This document shows positions 1 to 11,263 of a stretch of DNA of 64,000 nucleotides, in pieces. The stretch spans positions 1-64,000 of the forward strand of contig LATX02000251.1 of assembly GCA_001466705.2 (NCBI GenBank), written 5' to 3'. The position numbers and the translations under genes are program-made. Position 1 is the stretch's first letter; every line of letters starts with the position of its first letter. The notes beneath the pieces were generated by a model, which did not search any database, was not told where the DNA came from, and was given only the letters and a program-made list of their open reading frames with translations. Source of the stretch: Moniliophthora roreri (Eukaryota > Basidiomycota > Agaricomycetes > Agaricales > Marasmiaceae).

Positions 1-447
1 GTCGGTGTGCAGGCGCTTCATGATGTGATCCTCTCTGGCACTCTGAAGTGGGAGAAGATGCAACCCCACGAGTTCAGGGTGTTCCAGAAGGAGCTTGAGA
101 ACCTAAGAGCACAGGGTTTGGATGTAGATGAAGTAGAGACCAAAGGGACCAAGAAGCATAAGCATGGCAAATCCAGGAAGGATGCTGGCCCTGTGAAGAA
201 GAACATGAGGAAAGTATTCAGAGTGAAGGAGAAGGCTGGCACCAAAGGTGGCTTCAAGAGAAAATTCAAGGTGGCAGCTCTTTCTGACACTGATGACTTG
301 GGTTCAGACAGCAATGGCAGTGACAACAATGACAACAATGATGATGAAGAGGTCAATGGTGATGAACAGGACAGCAGCAGGGGGAATTCCAGTGAGAACA
401 AAGGATTAGATACTGGGCTGGAGGAGGATGAGTTAGTGGATAATTGA
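1..447 (+). CDS. 3' end of an unrecognised charged protein gene
   Basis: The frame is open from the window edge to a TGA at 445-447, so the true start lies outside the window. The readable part is about 148 residues: a short helical start (QPHEFRVFQKELENLRAQG), then a Lys-rich stretch, then a long Asp/Asn/Glu/Ser tail ending in EEDELVDN. This composition suggests a nuclear or nucleic-acid-associated tail, but I recognise no domain. The next features downstream are LINE remnants and the region is transposon-rich, so it may be the end of a transposon gene rather than a host gene. The frame has no internal stop, unlike its neighbours. Confidence 0.35.
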   Translation, partial: VGVQALHDVILSGTLKWEKMQPHEFRVFQKELENLRAQGLDVDEVETKGTKKHKHGKSRKDAGPVKKNMRKVFRVKEKAGTKGGFKRKFKVAALSDTDDLGSDSNGSDNNDNNDDEEVNGDEQDSSRGNSSENKGLDTGLEEDELVDN

Positions 448-966
448 ATCTTGGGCTGGTTGCATCTACCTTTTGGGACATTCTTGTCAGTCTGCATTTG
501 GCAACTTTACAGTGAAAGTACTTTAGATTGCTCCTCCTCCTAATGAGAATATATGTGCACTCTGTCATATTGACTATTTTTGGTGATTTTTCTGCTATTT
601 TATGTGGAGGAAAACATGCAGATAACATAGAGAGTGGGAGAGACAACATATGGAACAATGGCAGAGGTTCTAACATAAGTGATATAATGCTTGAGACAGC
701 AGGACAGAAGCTCTAGGCAGTCCAGAACATATGCCATTATTTGTTACAAAGGTTATGGTCACATCGTCACTCAGAAACATTCACACACATGGAATTTGAT
801 GGGAAAACATATGTCACTGCCACCTACTGGCTGTAGAACAACAACAACAACAACAACAACCATTATCCCCTGACCCAAAACTCAAATTCAACCCAATTTT
901 ATCTCCAAAACCCCTATTCACTTCACCAAACCCCTCTAAACAACTTTTCCAGCCAGTTGTTGTGTC
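448..966. other. No gene; (CAA)n tract
   Basis: No supportable coding region is seen. A perfect (CAA)n-type microsatellite lies at about 837-860. The rest is AT-rich sequence between two transposon-type reading frames. Confidence 0.5.
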
Positions 967-2265
967 TTGAAACCAAAAGCATACAGTGATAGTAGAAAAA
1001 TTTCCTTTTTTGGGAATTTTCAACATCCTCACAACCTTGACCCTGCAATTGCTACTGCACCAATCCCAATTCTTGCTGCTTTTCATAACAGCAATTTCAT
1101 CATTGGGATGGCCAACAATGGCCCACCTACAAAATCCGCCACCCCTCCAAACCTGCCTCCTTCTCCAAAGACTCCTCCCCCCAAATGCCTGCCTCCATTT
1201 CAGAAAGCCAAACCTGACACCAACATGAAAGCGATCCTCGCTGGCTCAGTGCCGTCCTCTCCCTCCAAAAACCATGCTCAATCAGTAGCTGCAAAGCTGA
1301 TTGTTTGCAATGCTTACATTCCAACTGAGAAAGTGCACAATCCAGTTGTAGCTGTCTCTACTGCTGTCCAGACTCTCCATGCTGAACACCCTGACACCCT
1401 TGGCCTCATCCCTGTTGTTGTAGAGCTGTTTTGTGTGGCCTCAGCACATCTGGCTATGTGTTACATATCTCTCCATCTGACTATTGCTGTCGACAATGAG
1501 ATGCTTGAACCTCGAATTGATCTGCTGCTCCAATGGCAGCACGCTATCATGTCTGCACACCCTTGCCTTGAGGTTGAGTTCACTCCCACCAAGGATGGCT
1601 CTGACAAACGCATGTGGGTTCAAGTTCCTGGTGTATTAGTAACATACAAGAATGCCCATCCTAAGCCAAACAGCAAGGAGTCTACTGCCCCACCCACTAT
1701 TGATCACATCAAGGGTTTAATCCAACAACATTTTGAGAAGGAGAAAATCCTACTCTCCAACCTTTTCTCTGTTGGCCAGAATACTGTGGTTATCGAACTA
1801 GCCCTTCCTTCCAATGCTGATAGCATCATCAAAAGCAAATCCATTCTCATCCCATCCATCTCCCCTTACTACATTACTGTTCATTCTGGTCAACACCTCT
1901 CAATCCAAAACCTACTTGAGCTCATCATTATGGGTCTCAGTCGCTTCTAGGATTCTGTTGACATTGACGTCAGAAGCTGGCTGCTCACCACATTTTCTAC
2001 TGATTCTGACAACCCCATGCTGGTCACTGAACAGTATGAAGGCTATAACGATGATTACTACATCTTCAGCATGGACTGCTGGGCTACCACTCAACAGGTC
2101 CTGTGTGCTGCTGAATCCTTTCATGACCATCTCACCAACACCAGACCAGGCCTCACTTTCCCTCAGCTTCTCTTCACCTTCAACTCCTCATTGGGCCCCC
2201 CAAGGCAAAATGTGGGACAGGTCATTGATCACAATGCTGACAAATTATCAAATGTGACTTTGGAG
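967..2265 (+). pseudogene. Decayed LINE ORF1-like gene
   Basis: One frame runs from about 967 to the N at 2266 with a single in-frame TAG at 1948-1950. It reads on as the same protein past the stop (DSVDIDVRSW, then QLLFTFNSSLGPPRQN). The N-terminal quarter is Pro-rich. The rest has the look of the first protein of basidiomycete non-LTR retrotransposons, which sits upstream of the endonuclease-RT polyprotein. That assignment is inference from overall similarity and from the LINE endonuclease remnant at 8.7-11.2 kb. No zinc knuckle is visible. The sequence is cut by an assembly N at its 3' side. Confidence 0.5.
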
Positions 2266-2415
2266 NGAATAATGACCCAAGAACAGGTGGGATATAAGTC
2301 CTGGGATCACAGCCAGCAGAGCAGACTCCAAGGGGAAAACAATTCTCTCCTGGTGCAAGTTCAAGTAATGCTGGATCAATCTAGTCTTGTTTTTTTCTCA
2401 GGGTCTGTTAGATGC

Positions 2416-2980
2416 TAGAATTTTTGCTAAGCTAATCACTCCCAGGTATTGTGGGAACCAGTTATCTGGCTGCTGACATGCCAACTGGAAACTTGTCTTT
2501 TTCCTTCATCTTGTACCCCATATCCAATATACCTTCATTTCCTCTATGTCAACCAGTCTGAAGTGGAGTAGTGACGATGGTCAAGCTGCTTTGAAGCTAA
2601 CAGTCTCAAGATGTGTACCCCAGTGGCCTAATGGCCTTCAAGATTATCAGGCACAGTATATTCCATATGTGTTGGATGGAGAAGACCTTGTGCTCTTTGC
2701 TGCAACAGAAGAGAGAAAATCCACATATTTTTGTGTGCCTATATTATCGGCATTTGGAGGTCATTGGGGTATAATTGGATTTGGATTTATGGGTATTGTC
2801 CAATTTCTGTGGAGTTTTTTCAATCCTGTCATGTCTTTAGGCATTATATATGTTTTGGTCACGAAATTAAGAGTATAATGAGGGTTTATTATGGGCTATG
2901 GATGCAAAACCATTTGAGATGGGAGTAGGATATAGAGAATCCAGCTGTGGGAACTCATGATTAGCTCAGCAAAAATTCTA
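2416..2980. mobile_element. 565-bp inverted-repeat element carrying a helicase fragment
   Basis: The ends form a 23-bp inverted repeat (2416-2438 and 2958-2980, starting TAGAATTTTTGCT) with one mismatch. Weaker pairing continues inward. Between them lies a fragment resembling a RecQ-like helicase (2546-2878). I found no convincing target-site duplication. It behaves like a non-autonomous TIR element that captured gene sequence, but a helicase gene fragment flanked by chance repeats cannot be excluded. Confidence 0.5.
2546..2878 (+). pseudogene. RecQ-like DEAD/DEAH helicase fragment
   Basis: The first 70 codons match the N-terminal pattern of the RecQ-like helicases that are common in agaric genomes: PQWPNGLQDYQ (Q-motif-like region), then LDGEDLV, then motif I. 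Motif I (Walker A) is damaged: it reads AATEERKST where an AATGDGKS-type P-loop is expected, so the nucleotide-binding Gly residues are lost. After about residue 72 the frame turns hydrophobic and no longer looks like helicase. The fragment lies inside a 23-bp inverted repeat pair. It is certainly not a functional helicase. Confidence 0.55.
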
Positions 2981-3770
2981 CAGACACATGACCCCTGGTT
3001 AAGTTCCAGACTACATACACACACATCACTTGTGATCATCAGTGTGTATTATCAGTCTGGTTCTCAAGACTAGAATCAATCTGGCTACTCATAGCTTATG
3101 GAATTTCTACAGTTGTATTAGAATACATTATTCAGTGAGGATTTAGAATGACCTTTGCCAATCAACACAGTAACTTCAGGTAGACAACAAGATTAAAGCG
3201 CTTTGAGCTGGCAATGTTTATAGTTGTTGATTGCAGAGGAAAACCCCCATGTTTCCCCTGCAATCAACAGCTACAAGCATGACATCATCACATGGTGATA
3301 TAGAATAATATATTGATTGATCCTTATATAGTCTACATTTTCTTGGAAGAGTCCCTAGGGTCCTACCAGCTTGGAACAGAATGAGTTGAGCATGGCAGTC
3401 CAGTCACCCATACATCCATAGGACTCTGCTCAGCTTGAAGGAGAGTGTCAGAGGTTTGTATCCAATATTTAATACACTATGTACAAGGTGTTCTTTTAAC
3501 ATGGTTTTCTGATTGAGAAAACACTTAATCTTCTTGCAAAGAGAATTTTTATAAAACTATATATAAATTCTAAATTTCAATTGTGTCCTCTCAACAAGAA
3601 TATGCCTGGAGAATACTAAATTTTTTTCTATTGTGGGAAAGTCAGAGAAAACACTAGGAAAACACTAGGAAAATCTTGAAACTAATAGAATTTTCTGAGT
3701 GTTGTCTAGAAGCAAATATATAGCAGTATTCTGGGTGTATTTCCTTTGTATTAATAGCATAAAAAGAACA
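2981..3770. other. No gene; AT-rich repeat debris
   Basis: No coding frame is supportable. The stretch contains an imperfect hairpin (3216-3278) and a short direct repeat (two copies of an 11-bp unit, GAAAACACTAG, near 3650-3672). Confidence 0.45.
3216..3278. repeat. Imperfect 27-bp-arm hairpin
   Basis: Bases 3216-3242 and 3252-3278 are inverted repeats of each other with about four or five mismatches; the shared core is GTTGATTGCAG. The loop is about 9 bp. It may be a foldback mini-element or the core of an old MITE. Confidence 0.6.
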
Positions 3771-4442
3771 CCTCATATGTAGTGTTTGTTGTTGTCTGGT
3801 GATTCATCTAGCCAGACAGGCTTCTTCTCCTTGAGTCTGTTCAGTGAGGTTAATTTCATTGTTGATCTGGAATTCATCTTGCACAGTAAGGTGCACTTGT
3901 GGGGGTGTTGTTGTTTCAGTGTGTTGCCTAAACCTTGAAGGGTTGGCAACAGATCAGCTTGACCCTTTGTTGTTATGTTACTTGCACAGCAACAACAACA
4001 ACTCAACACTTGCAAAGCAAGATGTCAAGTTACAAGGTTCAAGTTCAAGTTTGTCAAGTTTGTTCAGACAAAGTCTGAAGTTCAGAGAGTTCATTTGTTG
4101 ACTAGACACAAGTTGATTTAACTAGGTCAAGCTGAGGAGCTTAGACCTAATATTATTCTACTTAAATACAAGCATTGTACCTAGTTGTTTTGTATACAGA
4201 GAACATCATAGAATGTCTAGGAATGTGTGTTTTTGTAAGCAACAGAAAGCAATAGAAAGGAAAAGAATAATGAAGTCATAGGGTGAGTAATACAAGAAAG
4301 TTTATAGAATGTTGAAGAATAGTTAGTAAGGCAGTTATCGAAAAGGGGGCAAAGGAGGTGTAGATGTCCAGATGTTAAAAAGAAGCATATGATGAGTGTT
4401 AAAGTGAAAAGGGTAGGCACTAAGTAAATAAAAATTGTAACA
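3771..4442 (-). mobile_element. Ty3/Gypsy 5' LTR plus leader fragment
   Basis: Read on the minus strand, 4442 to 3971 is a 472-bp LTR with TGTTACA...CATAACA ends. It is followed by a leader with the same layout as the leaders after the LTRs at 13367, 20233 and 36280 (a GGTCAAGCTGATC block, then a GGTTTAGGC block). The start of the Gag-like frame follows and is lost by about 3771. The outer LTR end abuts the gag pseudogene at 4443, so this element probably inserted into that gene. The other boundary is not visible. Confidence 0.7.
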
Positions 4443-5559
4443 CTCCCACTCCTACTGCAAAACTGCCAAGTCCCAAGTATATGTTTCCAGAACTTGCTCC
4501 CACTACTACCTCTGCTTGCTTCATGATATCCTTTAGCTGCCATGAGTCTATCTTTCTTCTATCTTTCATATTCATCTCTGGCCTATTCAGTGACCAAAAT
4601 TCCATATGACTAATGACTCTCAATTGAATAGCTTCTGGTAAGCAAGTAAAATATAAGCCTACTGATTCCAGGTTTGATATTAACACTGGAGGCTTTGTCA
4701 ATTTTCCTTGTTCTAATTTGAATGCTCTGTGATATGCTTTCAACTTTTTCAAGTCCCATTCTAGAGCCTTGCTATAGGTCACTACTATATGGTGCAACCT
4801 AGCCAGTGAACCCTAGCCATTATCAATTGACTCAGAGAACTCTTCAAATAGCATTTTCTTGAAGTCCATCCAGGACAAACCAAGTATTTCTTTAGGGTCT
4901 TGCAACTGCTGATGCAACTCATATGAAAACTTTGTCATTGCTAGATAGATCATTGACTTGTCTATCTTAATCTGAGCCAATGTCAAAGCATTCTCAAATT
5001 CTTCCAGCCATGGCTGCAATGTCATAGGTATCAATTCTTCAAATTTGCTAATCTTGCTCATGATTTTCTGTACAGTAGTGTCCCATATTTCTTTCATAGC
5101 TTCTTCCAATAGCATATTCCATTGTGTTCTTGGTCCTGCATCTGTGTCTGGGCAAGGCATCTTTGTAATAGTTCTTTCAAGTATTTCTGACCTATAATTG
5201 TCATCCAACTTGATTACAAGTTTGGTTAGATCTATCAAATCTAAATCTGAATCCTTGTTTTCAGGATTCTTATTGGAATGTTCTGAAGTAGACTCCTTAT
5301 CAGTTGGAGTATTGTTCTCAGGTGTATTCAGTGGTGTTTTTGTTATATGATATTCTTGGAATGTATGATAAAGATTTAAGTCTTCATTGTCAGGTGATGG
5401 AGTTGGAAATCTCTCAGCTCTCCCAAATGATGGTCCAGGTACTGCTAAAGGATTTGAAACTCTTCTGGGTTTATTGGTTGTTGTTCCACTAATGTGTGAA
5501 TCAAATATAGGTACACCTCTATGATTGAAGTTATTTGAAGTTATTAGTTCTTGGAACAA
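4443..5559 (-). pseudogene. LTR-retrotransposon gag pseudogene (family A element)
   Basis: On the minus strand one frame runs from about 5559 to 4443 with a single in-frame TAG near 4810 (consistent with CAG to TAG). The N-terminal third is Ser/Thr/Pro/Asn-rich. The middle third resembles the helical Gag core (MTLQPWLEEFENAL ... LAMTKFSYELHQQLQDPKE ... WMDFKKMLFEEFSES). No zinc knuckle is seen because the gene is cut at 4442 by a Gypsy LTR in the same orientation. The family A LTR lies directly upstream (5934-7072, minus), so LTR, leader and gag appear to be one element. Confidence 0.6.
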
Positions 5560-5933
5560 CTGTAACCCCTGTGCTCTTCACAAGGCTTCAAGTAACCCTT
5601 CTTTAATTGGATAATGGATCTGATTGTGGAGTCTCACTTCTTGAACTAGAAGGAAATGCTCCTGGTATATGTGGGGTGTTCTCTGCAACTATATTATTGA
5701 GAGTCCTTTTTCTCAGACCAATCTTGTACTATATGGTCTAAGTTCAATAGATTTCTCTGATTGACTCCGAGTTTCTATCAGAATTATGCAAATCTTGTCA
5801 AGGCTTACAAATATATGTTTTAAAATTAATGAAATCTCTTCATTTCCAAGCTTATACAAGCTCAAATGTTGCAAATATCAAATTAAAATCTAAAACCACC
5901 CCTTATAGTGGGCTCCAGATAATACCACTTGAT

Positions 5934-7072
5934 TGTGCTACACAAAAGAGCTAATCTGTTGATCAGATTCTACTCTCCTATTGTCTATGTATATGTGGTG
6001 ATGTGCAGAGTGTGGTTCAGCATGATCAGAGTTACTGCACTTAGACTCTTATTTGATTTTCTTGTTCCAAATAAGCATGTATTCATTTATCAATGTAGAG
6101 ACTATAAAGGTATATTTGTTTAATAATCTCATTTTTATTGTGTGTTTTCTAGTTTACACTATCTCAATATCAAGCCCAAATACAACAGCTAATTGCACTA
6201 AGGCAATGGTAAGACTACCCTGGAGTGACAACTCAAGTAATCAGACTACAGTACTTCTTGTACTGGATACAACCCTCTTGGTTGTGCTCTGTAACACACT
6301 TAAGTAAAAAAACTTCTACTTCAAATGTAGCCTGAGCTCTCTCTAAGCTGTGTCAACACTAGCAAAACACTAGCTGCCTTCAGAAAGCCACCAAAACTTT
6401 CTGATACAAAGTCTTCTCTTAAGCTTGAAAACAACTATTTGTTAAAGCACAGAACAAATATCTGGCTTTGCTGTCACTATCAAGTTTGGTTTATAGCCTT
6501 ATATCTCAACTAGGTCTACTCTGAGTCCCTAGAGCCTGACATGAGGAGGAAGATCTGATCAAATGTGATTTCTCTACACAAACAATAGCCATATACAAAT
6601 TGTGTAGTGGTGGGGCAGATTCCTCTTGCTTCTACCTACAAAATAGCTGTCCTTATATACTGCTGGAAACAAATATTTACAATAAAATTATAATAATAGG
6701 TATATATCCTATGAGTCACAGGAAAATCACAAAATGAACATATATTGGTTCAGCCTGGTCACAATAGTAATCCCATACTATATATGGATATGTGGGTCAC
6801 TAATAAATACAATCTCAAGTATTAGAAGCACAACTCAAGCTAGGCCCTCTGTGCAGTATATGGGTATCTAGGATTGGAATTTGTTGCTACTGCATAGGAG
6901 TTCCTTAGCCTGTCTTTCAATGTTTGGAAATGCTCTCAACTTCTGTAGAAGTCATCGAGCATTTTCTTGTTCCATCCTATCTGACTGACTCATTCTTATC
7001 TCTCATGTTTCTTCTCTTATCTATCTGTTCTATCTGATTTCTGTCTTATCGCTTTCCTCCTATCTTGTAGGG
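5934..7072 (-). mobile_element. Family A long LTR, truncated 5' LTR
   Basis: This is a non-coding repeat whose close relatives lie at about 21.3-23.6 kb, 23678-25262, 30001-31393 and 34506-34970. Read on the minus strand it carries a TATATAAGGACAGC-type core promoter region and ends GTGTAGCACA. The 370 bp leader and then the gag frame (5559) follow, so it is placed as the 5' LTR of that element. A possible primer-binding stretch TGGAGCCCACTATAAGG lies at 5901-5917 (minus), but it is 16 bp from the inferred LTR end, so this is tentative. The U3 end is missing because a MITE-like insert starts at 7073. Confidence 0.6.
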
Positions 7073-7462
7073 GTGCCAATGGTGCGGCTCAGCTCTGGCT
7101 CAGAGCCGGCTTGAGCCAATGGCTTAGTGGCTCATGGCCTTTTTTTTCAAAAATTTTCTATACATACACTAGGACTTTCTTTTGCATCTTAGACACATTT
7201 GAAGGCCTCTAATACATGCTAATATATGTTTAGACTGAAAAAAAAGTGTAGGTTGGTGTGTTGACTGGTCCAAGTACTGTGGGAATGTGGCTGTGACCTT
7301 TGAGCACCCACTGCAAATAACTAAAACAACTGTCAAAAGTTTTTGAACCAGTGCATAAAGGGATTAGAATGTATATACTGTTGTGTAATTACCTTAGTAA
7401 ATTTTGAGATTTCATTTTTTTACTGGCTGAGCTGTCACTAAATGGCTCAAGCCAGGAGCCAG
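7073..7462. mobile_element. hAT-like MITE fragment
   Basis: The start TAGGGGTGCCAATGG resembles hAT-type termini. A GC-rich block at about 7101-7148 (GGCTTGAGCCA core, then a T-run) is repeated in inverted orientation at about 7415-7462. There is no coding capacity. The right terminus is missing because a family D repeat begins at 7463. It interrupts the family A LTR, whose continuation is seen in other copies. Confidence 0.55.
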
Positions 7463-8674
7463 TGATATGCATAACTTTTACCTTTTTATTTCACATGCAA
7501 ATAGAGAATATTTTGCACTTTTATGGTTGAAAATGACATAGATAAGAGAATTGAGGACTAGTGTGAGCCCTGAGCAGCTAGTCAAAGCAAGTAGTAGAGA
7601 AGGATATAAAATATTAGCAGAGTAATGGTTGATGGTAGGCCATACAAGGGTACCCAACCACTGCTTGTTATGTTACTTGCATAGCAACATCAATTCAACA
7701 ACCTACGAAAGGTGAAATCCCTTTGCAAGCGGTTCTCAAGTTCAAGTTAGAGTTCGTTCAGCAGATGCTGAAGTTCAGAGGTCCTCAGTCATGGCAGTGA
7801 CACAAGTAATATTAACTAGGTCAAGCTGAGGACTCAGAGTTCTAGCTTGAGCGCTTAAATACGTTACAATCTATCATGTAATCTATGCTATACAAATGTC
7901 CGATGACTACGATAATATGATAATAAATACCAACGGAGTCGGGATATAGCTAAACGTTCTGATGAAGAAAAGGGGTACTGGAGAGGTGTAATAAGTCCAA
8001 TAGAAGAAGAAGCATAGAAGCGATAGGAAAAAAGGGGCTAGGAAAGTGTATATGTCTGATCAGAAAGGGAAGCATAGAGACAGGGTAGGAAAAACATAAC
8101 ACTGCTAGTATGAAAATAAACGGCGAATCTGAACACAGAGAAGCATCCCAAAACCTGTAGAGAATAACACCACATAATACTTCTCTATCGAAAGCATATT
8201 AAAGGTAATATTTTCACTTTTAACAATATTTCCAACTTGAAGGAAGAATAAAAGCCTTCAATGATACACATACAAGAATATTATCAAGAAACAGATATGA
8301 AATAGAGGACAACAAATTATCGGCAAGGGATACTCAAGATACTGACTGTCAAATTGAAGAATGAAATAGATGATCAGCTACTGGAAGGGTGCCTGTATCA
8401 CGGAAGAACAGAAGACAAAGCTGTATGATGAGAAGGCAGCATGGCCAAGCCTACATGTATGCTTTAGACATGAAAAAGGAAGCATATTGTGTGTCCATAG
8501 AGCAGATGATAGAAGACGGAGAAGGAACCATGTGGAGCAGCATGGAAGTATAATATTTTCAAATGGAGTCGGAAGGAGAGCTGTTTGATAGAGAGAATTG
8601 CAAACGGTTAGTGTCAGAAGACGGCACAATCATCAAAGAAAAAGAATAAAAGAGATTATGGCTATGAAGCCTGA
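7463..8674 (+). mobile_element. Family D repeat, truncated at an N
   Basis: It starts TGATATGCATAAC exactly as the complete D copies at 9089 and 11655 do, and is collinear with them up to the N at 8675. A Gypsy solo LTR (7666-8101) is nested in it. The four bases before it are CCAG. Short open frames here are not conserved between copies and are not genes. Confidence 0.7.
7666..8101 (-). mobile_element. Ty3/Gypsy solo LTR with 5-bp target duplication
   Basis: This is a 436-bp sequence with TGTTATG...CATAACA ends, related on the minus strand to the Gypsy LTRs elsewhere in the window (for example the GCAAGTAACATAACA end). It is flanked by CTGCT on both sides (7661-7665 and 8102-8106). Removing it restores the family D sequence seen at 9285 and 11850. 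It is therefore a solo LTR left by recombination. Confidence 0.85.
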
Positions 8675-8675
8675 N

Positions 8676-11163
8676 TGATAAGTATGAAGTCTTTGCATTA
8701 CGAGCAGTGTGATGTGATGGGAATAGTCATCTTTACAAGTGGGGAACAGTGCTAGGTGTTCGAAAAGACACTCAAATTGTCCAACAACTCATTATCTCAG
8801 ATTCTAGCTTGTGGAGTAGGGTTGTGGCAGTTGATCTGGCCTTGCAGACTGACAACAACTTGACGTTCATTCATCGAGTCTTTGCAGTGTATGCCCCTTG
8901 AAACCCTGGAACTAATGAGACAAAGGATTTCTGGCCAGCTCTAACAAAATTAGTATGAGAAACCACTACTTCTTGGTTCCTTGCCAGTGATCTTAATGCT
9001 ACTGTCTCATGCTCCAAATGTCTCACAGGGGGTGCAGATGCAAGAAGCTTTCTGCTAAACTTCCTGAAGGATACTAAAGCTAGACCGTTGATATGCATAA
9101 CTTTTACCTTTTACTTCACATGCAAATAGAGAATATTTTGCACTTTTATGGTTGAAAATGACATAGATAAGGGAATTGAGGACTAGTGTGAGCCCTGAGC
9201 AGCTAGTCAAAGTGACTAGTAGAGAAGGATATAAAATATTAGCAGAGTAATGGTTGATGGTAGGCCATACAAGGATACCCGACCACTGCTAGTATGAAAA
9301 TAAACAGCAAATCTGAACACAGAGGAGCATCCTGAAACCTGTAGGGAACAACACCACATAATACTTCTCTATCGAAAGCATACCAAAGGGAATATTTTCA
9401 CTTTTAACAATATTTCCAATCTATACCCAACTTGAAGGAAGAATAAGGGCCTTCAATGATACACATACGAGAATATTATCAAGAAACGGATATGAAACAG
9501 AGGATGACAAATTATCAGCAAGGGATACTTAAGATACCAAATGTCAAATTGAAGAATGAAATAGATGATCAGCTACTGGAAGGGTGCCTGTATCATGGAA
9601 AAACAGAAGACAAAGCTGTATGACAAGAAACCAGCATGGCTGAGCTTACACTTACACTTTAAACAATAGAGATGGAAGCATATTGCATGTCCATAGAGCA
9701 GATGATAGAAGACAGAGAAGGAAGGAACCATGCAGAGCAGCATGGAAGTATAATATTTTCAAACAGAGTCGGAAGGAGAGCCGTTTGATAGAGAAAATTG
9801 CAAATGGTTAGTGTCAGAAGACTGCACAATTGTCAAAGAAAAAGAATAAAAGAGATTATGGCTATGAAGCCTGACTACAATTGGACACTGTGACAGAGAA
9901 ATTACCAAACACAGCTCAGTTTATATAATATTTATCACCTGACTCAGTTTTATTTGTATTTGTGACAGATATATTAGATTATTTATGTTGTAGGGTATAT
10001 AAGGGGACGTGTTTTGTAGGTGGAAAGCAGGAGAGATACTGCCTACCAATTACCAGAGTGTATGATGTTGTTGTTCAGGTAGAAGAGCTACCAGCAATCA
10101 GTATTTTTCAACTACTTTGGGCCCTAGCTTATTTAGTTGTGCAAGAGGCACAGGCTAGTTGAGACCTGAGACCCAAACCAGAGATCTAAATAAAAGCTAG
10201 GAAGAGCTTAGTTTTTAACGCAAGAGGCATGTTTTCCAATAAGAGAAACATTGTATCAGTCTACTAAGAGGGTAGCTGACATGCATCAGTATAGTCTGGT
10301 GTTTCGAAGTGAATCAGAGAGGGTTTCAGGCTAGCAGTGTCTAGAAGATTTGTCCTCTTGAGAATTGTTGCAGAACATAGCTAAGAGGGCTATATTCAGG
10401 TACAAGAGGTACCTTTGTTCTCACTTAGAAGAAGTTTATTCTTTGGGCAGTTTCTAGTTGAAATCTATACCAGTATTTGCTTTTGAAGTGATTAATAAAA
10501 CCACAAAACTGATAAATATTATACAAATGAACACCTATTTTCAATCTGAGAAGTTGTTTTGAAGGCAATCATCTCTGAACTACTGAGTGAGACATTGAGA
10601 ATTATTCTTGATGTTGCAGTAACAGTGAACCACGCTGAACCAACTCACAAACAAAACTGAGAATCAAGAACTTATATATACCTTTTTTGGGAGTATTTTG
10701 GAACTACAGGCCTCATGTTTTCATAGTAGAGGCATAGGTTTTTGAGCATCTTCACCGTAATTGTGTATCTGATTGGACATGCAAAAGTCATGCTGAGAAT
10801 ACAACTGGCAGGAGTATTATTGATAGGGTCATCACTGCTGCATCTTCACTAGTGGACTCTGACATTTTGGTAGTCCAAGGGAAAGACACATTCATTCCAT
10901 GCACTGATCATTGTGCAGTTCTGGGGAAAATCGTGCTGCAACCTGGTGACTCACCATCTCTTTTTGTTTCTCATCTGGTGACCTTCAATTCTCCTCACAT
11001 CAAGTACCCCTCTTGCAAGGAAAATTATTGCCATGACAATTTCCAAATAGCTTGTGAACATGCCTGCCGAGAAGAGGGCTTGTTTGACATACATGTGGAA
11101 GATGACAACTCCTTTCTACAACTGTACTCAAAACTAGATGATGTGATGAGATGAACCACAGAA
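8676..11163 (+). pseudogene. LINE endonuclease (EEP domain) split by a family D insert
   Basis: The translation of 8700-9088 matches the apurinic-type endonuclease of non-LTR retrotransposons: FAVYAP, then a KDFWPAL segment, then SDLNATVS (the G/SDxN motif). The reading resumes at about 10759 with GRSIIDRV, DILVVQGKD and TDHCAVLGKI (the SDH-type C-terminal motif, here TDH) and continues to 11154. Between them a 1666-bp family D element is inserted with a CCGT duplication. In-frame TGA stops occur at the expected Trp and Arg positions (for example after FAVYAP). No reverse-transcriptase domain is seen before the N at 11164. Confidence 0.8.
9089..10754 (+). mobile_element. Family D long LTR-like repeat, complete copy
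   Basis: This 1666-bp element has TG...CA ends (TGATATGCATAAC ... GAGCATCTTCA) and a perfect 4-bp target duplication CCGT (9085-9088, 10755-10758). It lies inside the LINE endonuclease gene. It has no coding capacity. A TATATAAG box at 9996-10003 followed by about 750 bp fits an LTR with promoter and downstream transcribed part, so the simplest reading is a solo LTR of an LTR retrotransposon whose coding part is absent from this window. A second near-complete copy is at 11655-13328. Confidence 0.8.
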
Positions 11164-11263
11164 NCTCTCCCACACTCAAATCTACCCCAATCAATAACTG
11201 CTGTTCTAATCACCTTGAGTATGAGCAATGGGAAGTGGTTGCTAATATATCAAATTTATAAAC

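Noticed and set aside
10852..11154. Host gene of 100 codons
   Set aside because: It is the C-terminal part of the LINE endonuclease domain, split from its N-terminal part by a family D insertion.
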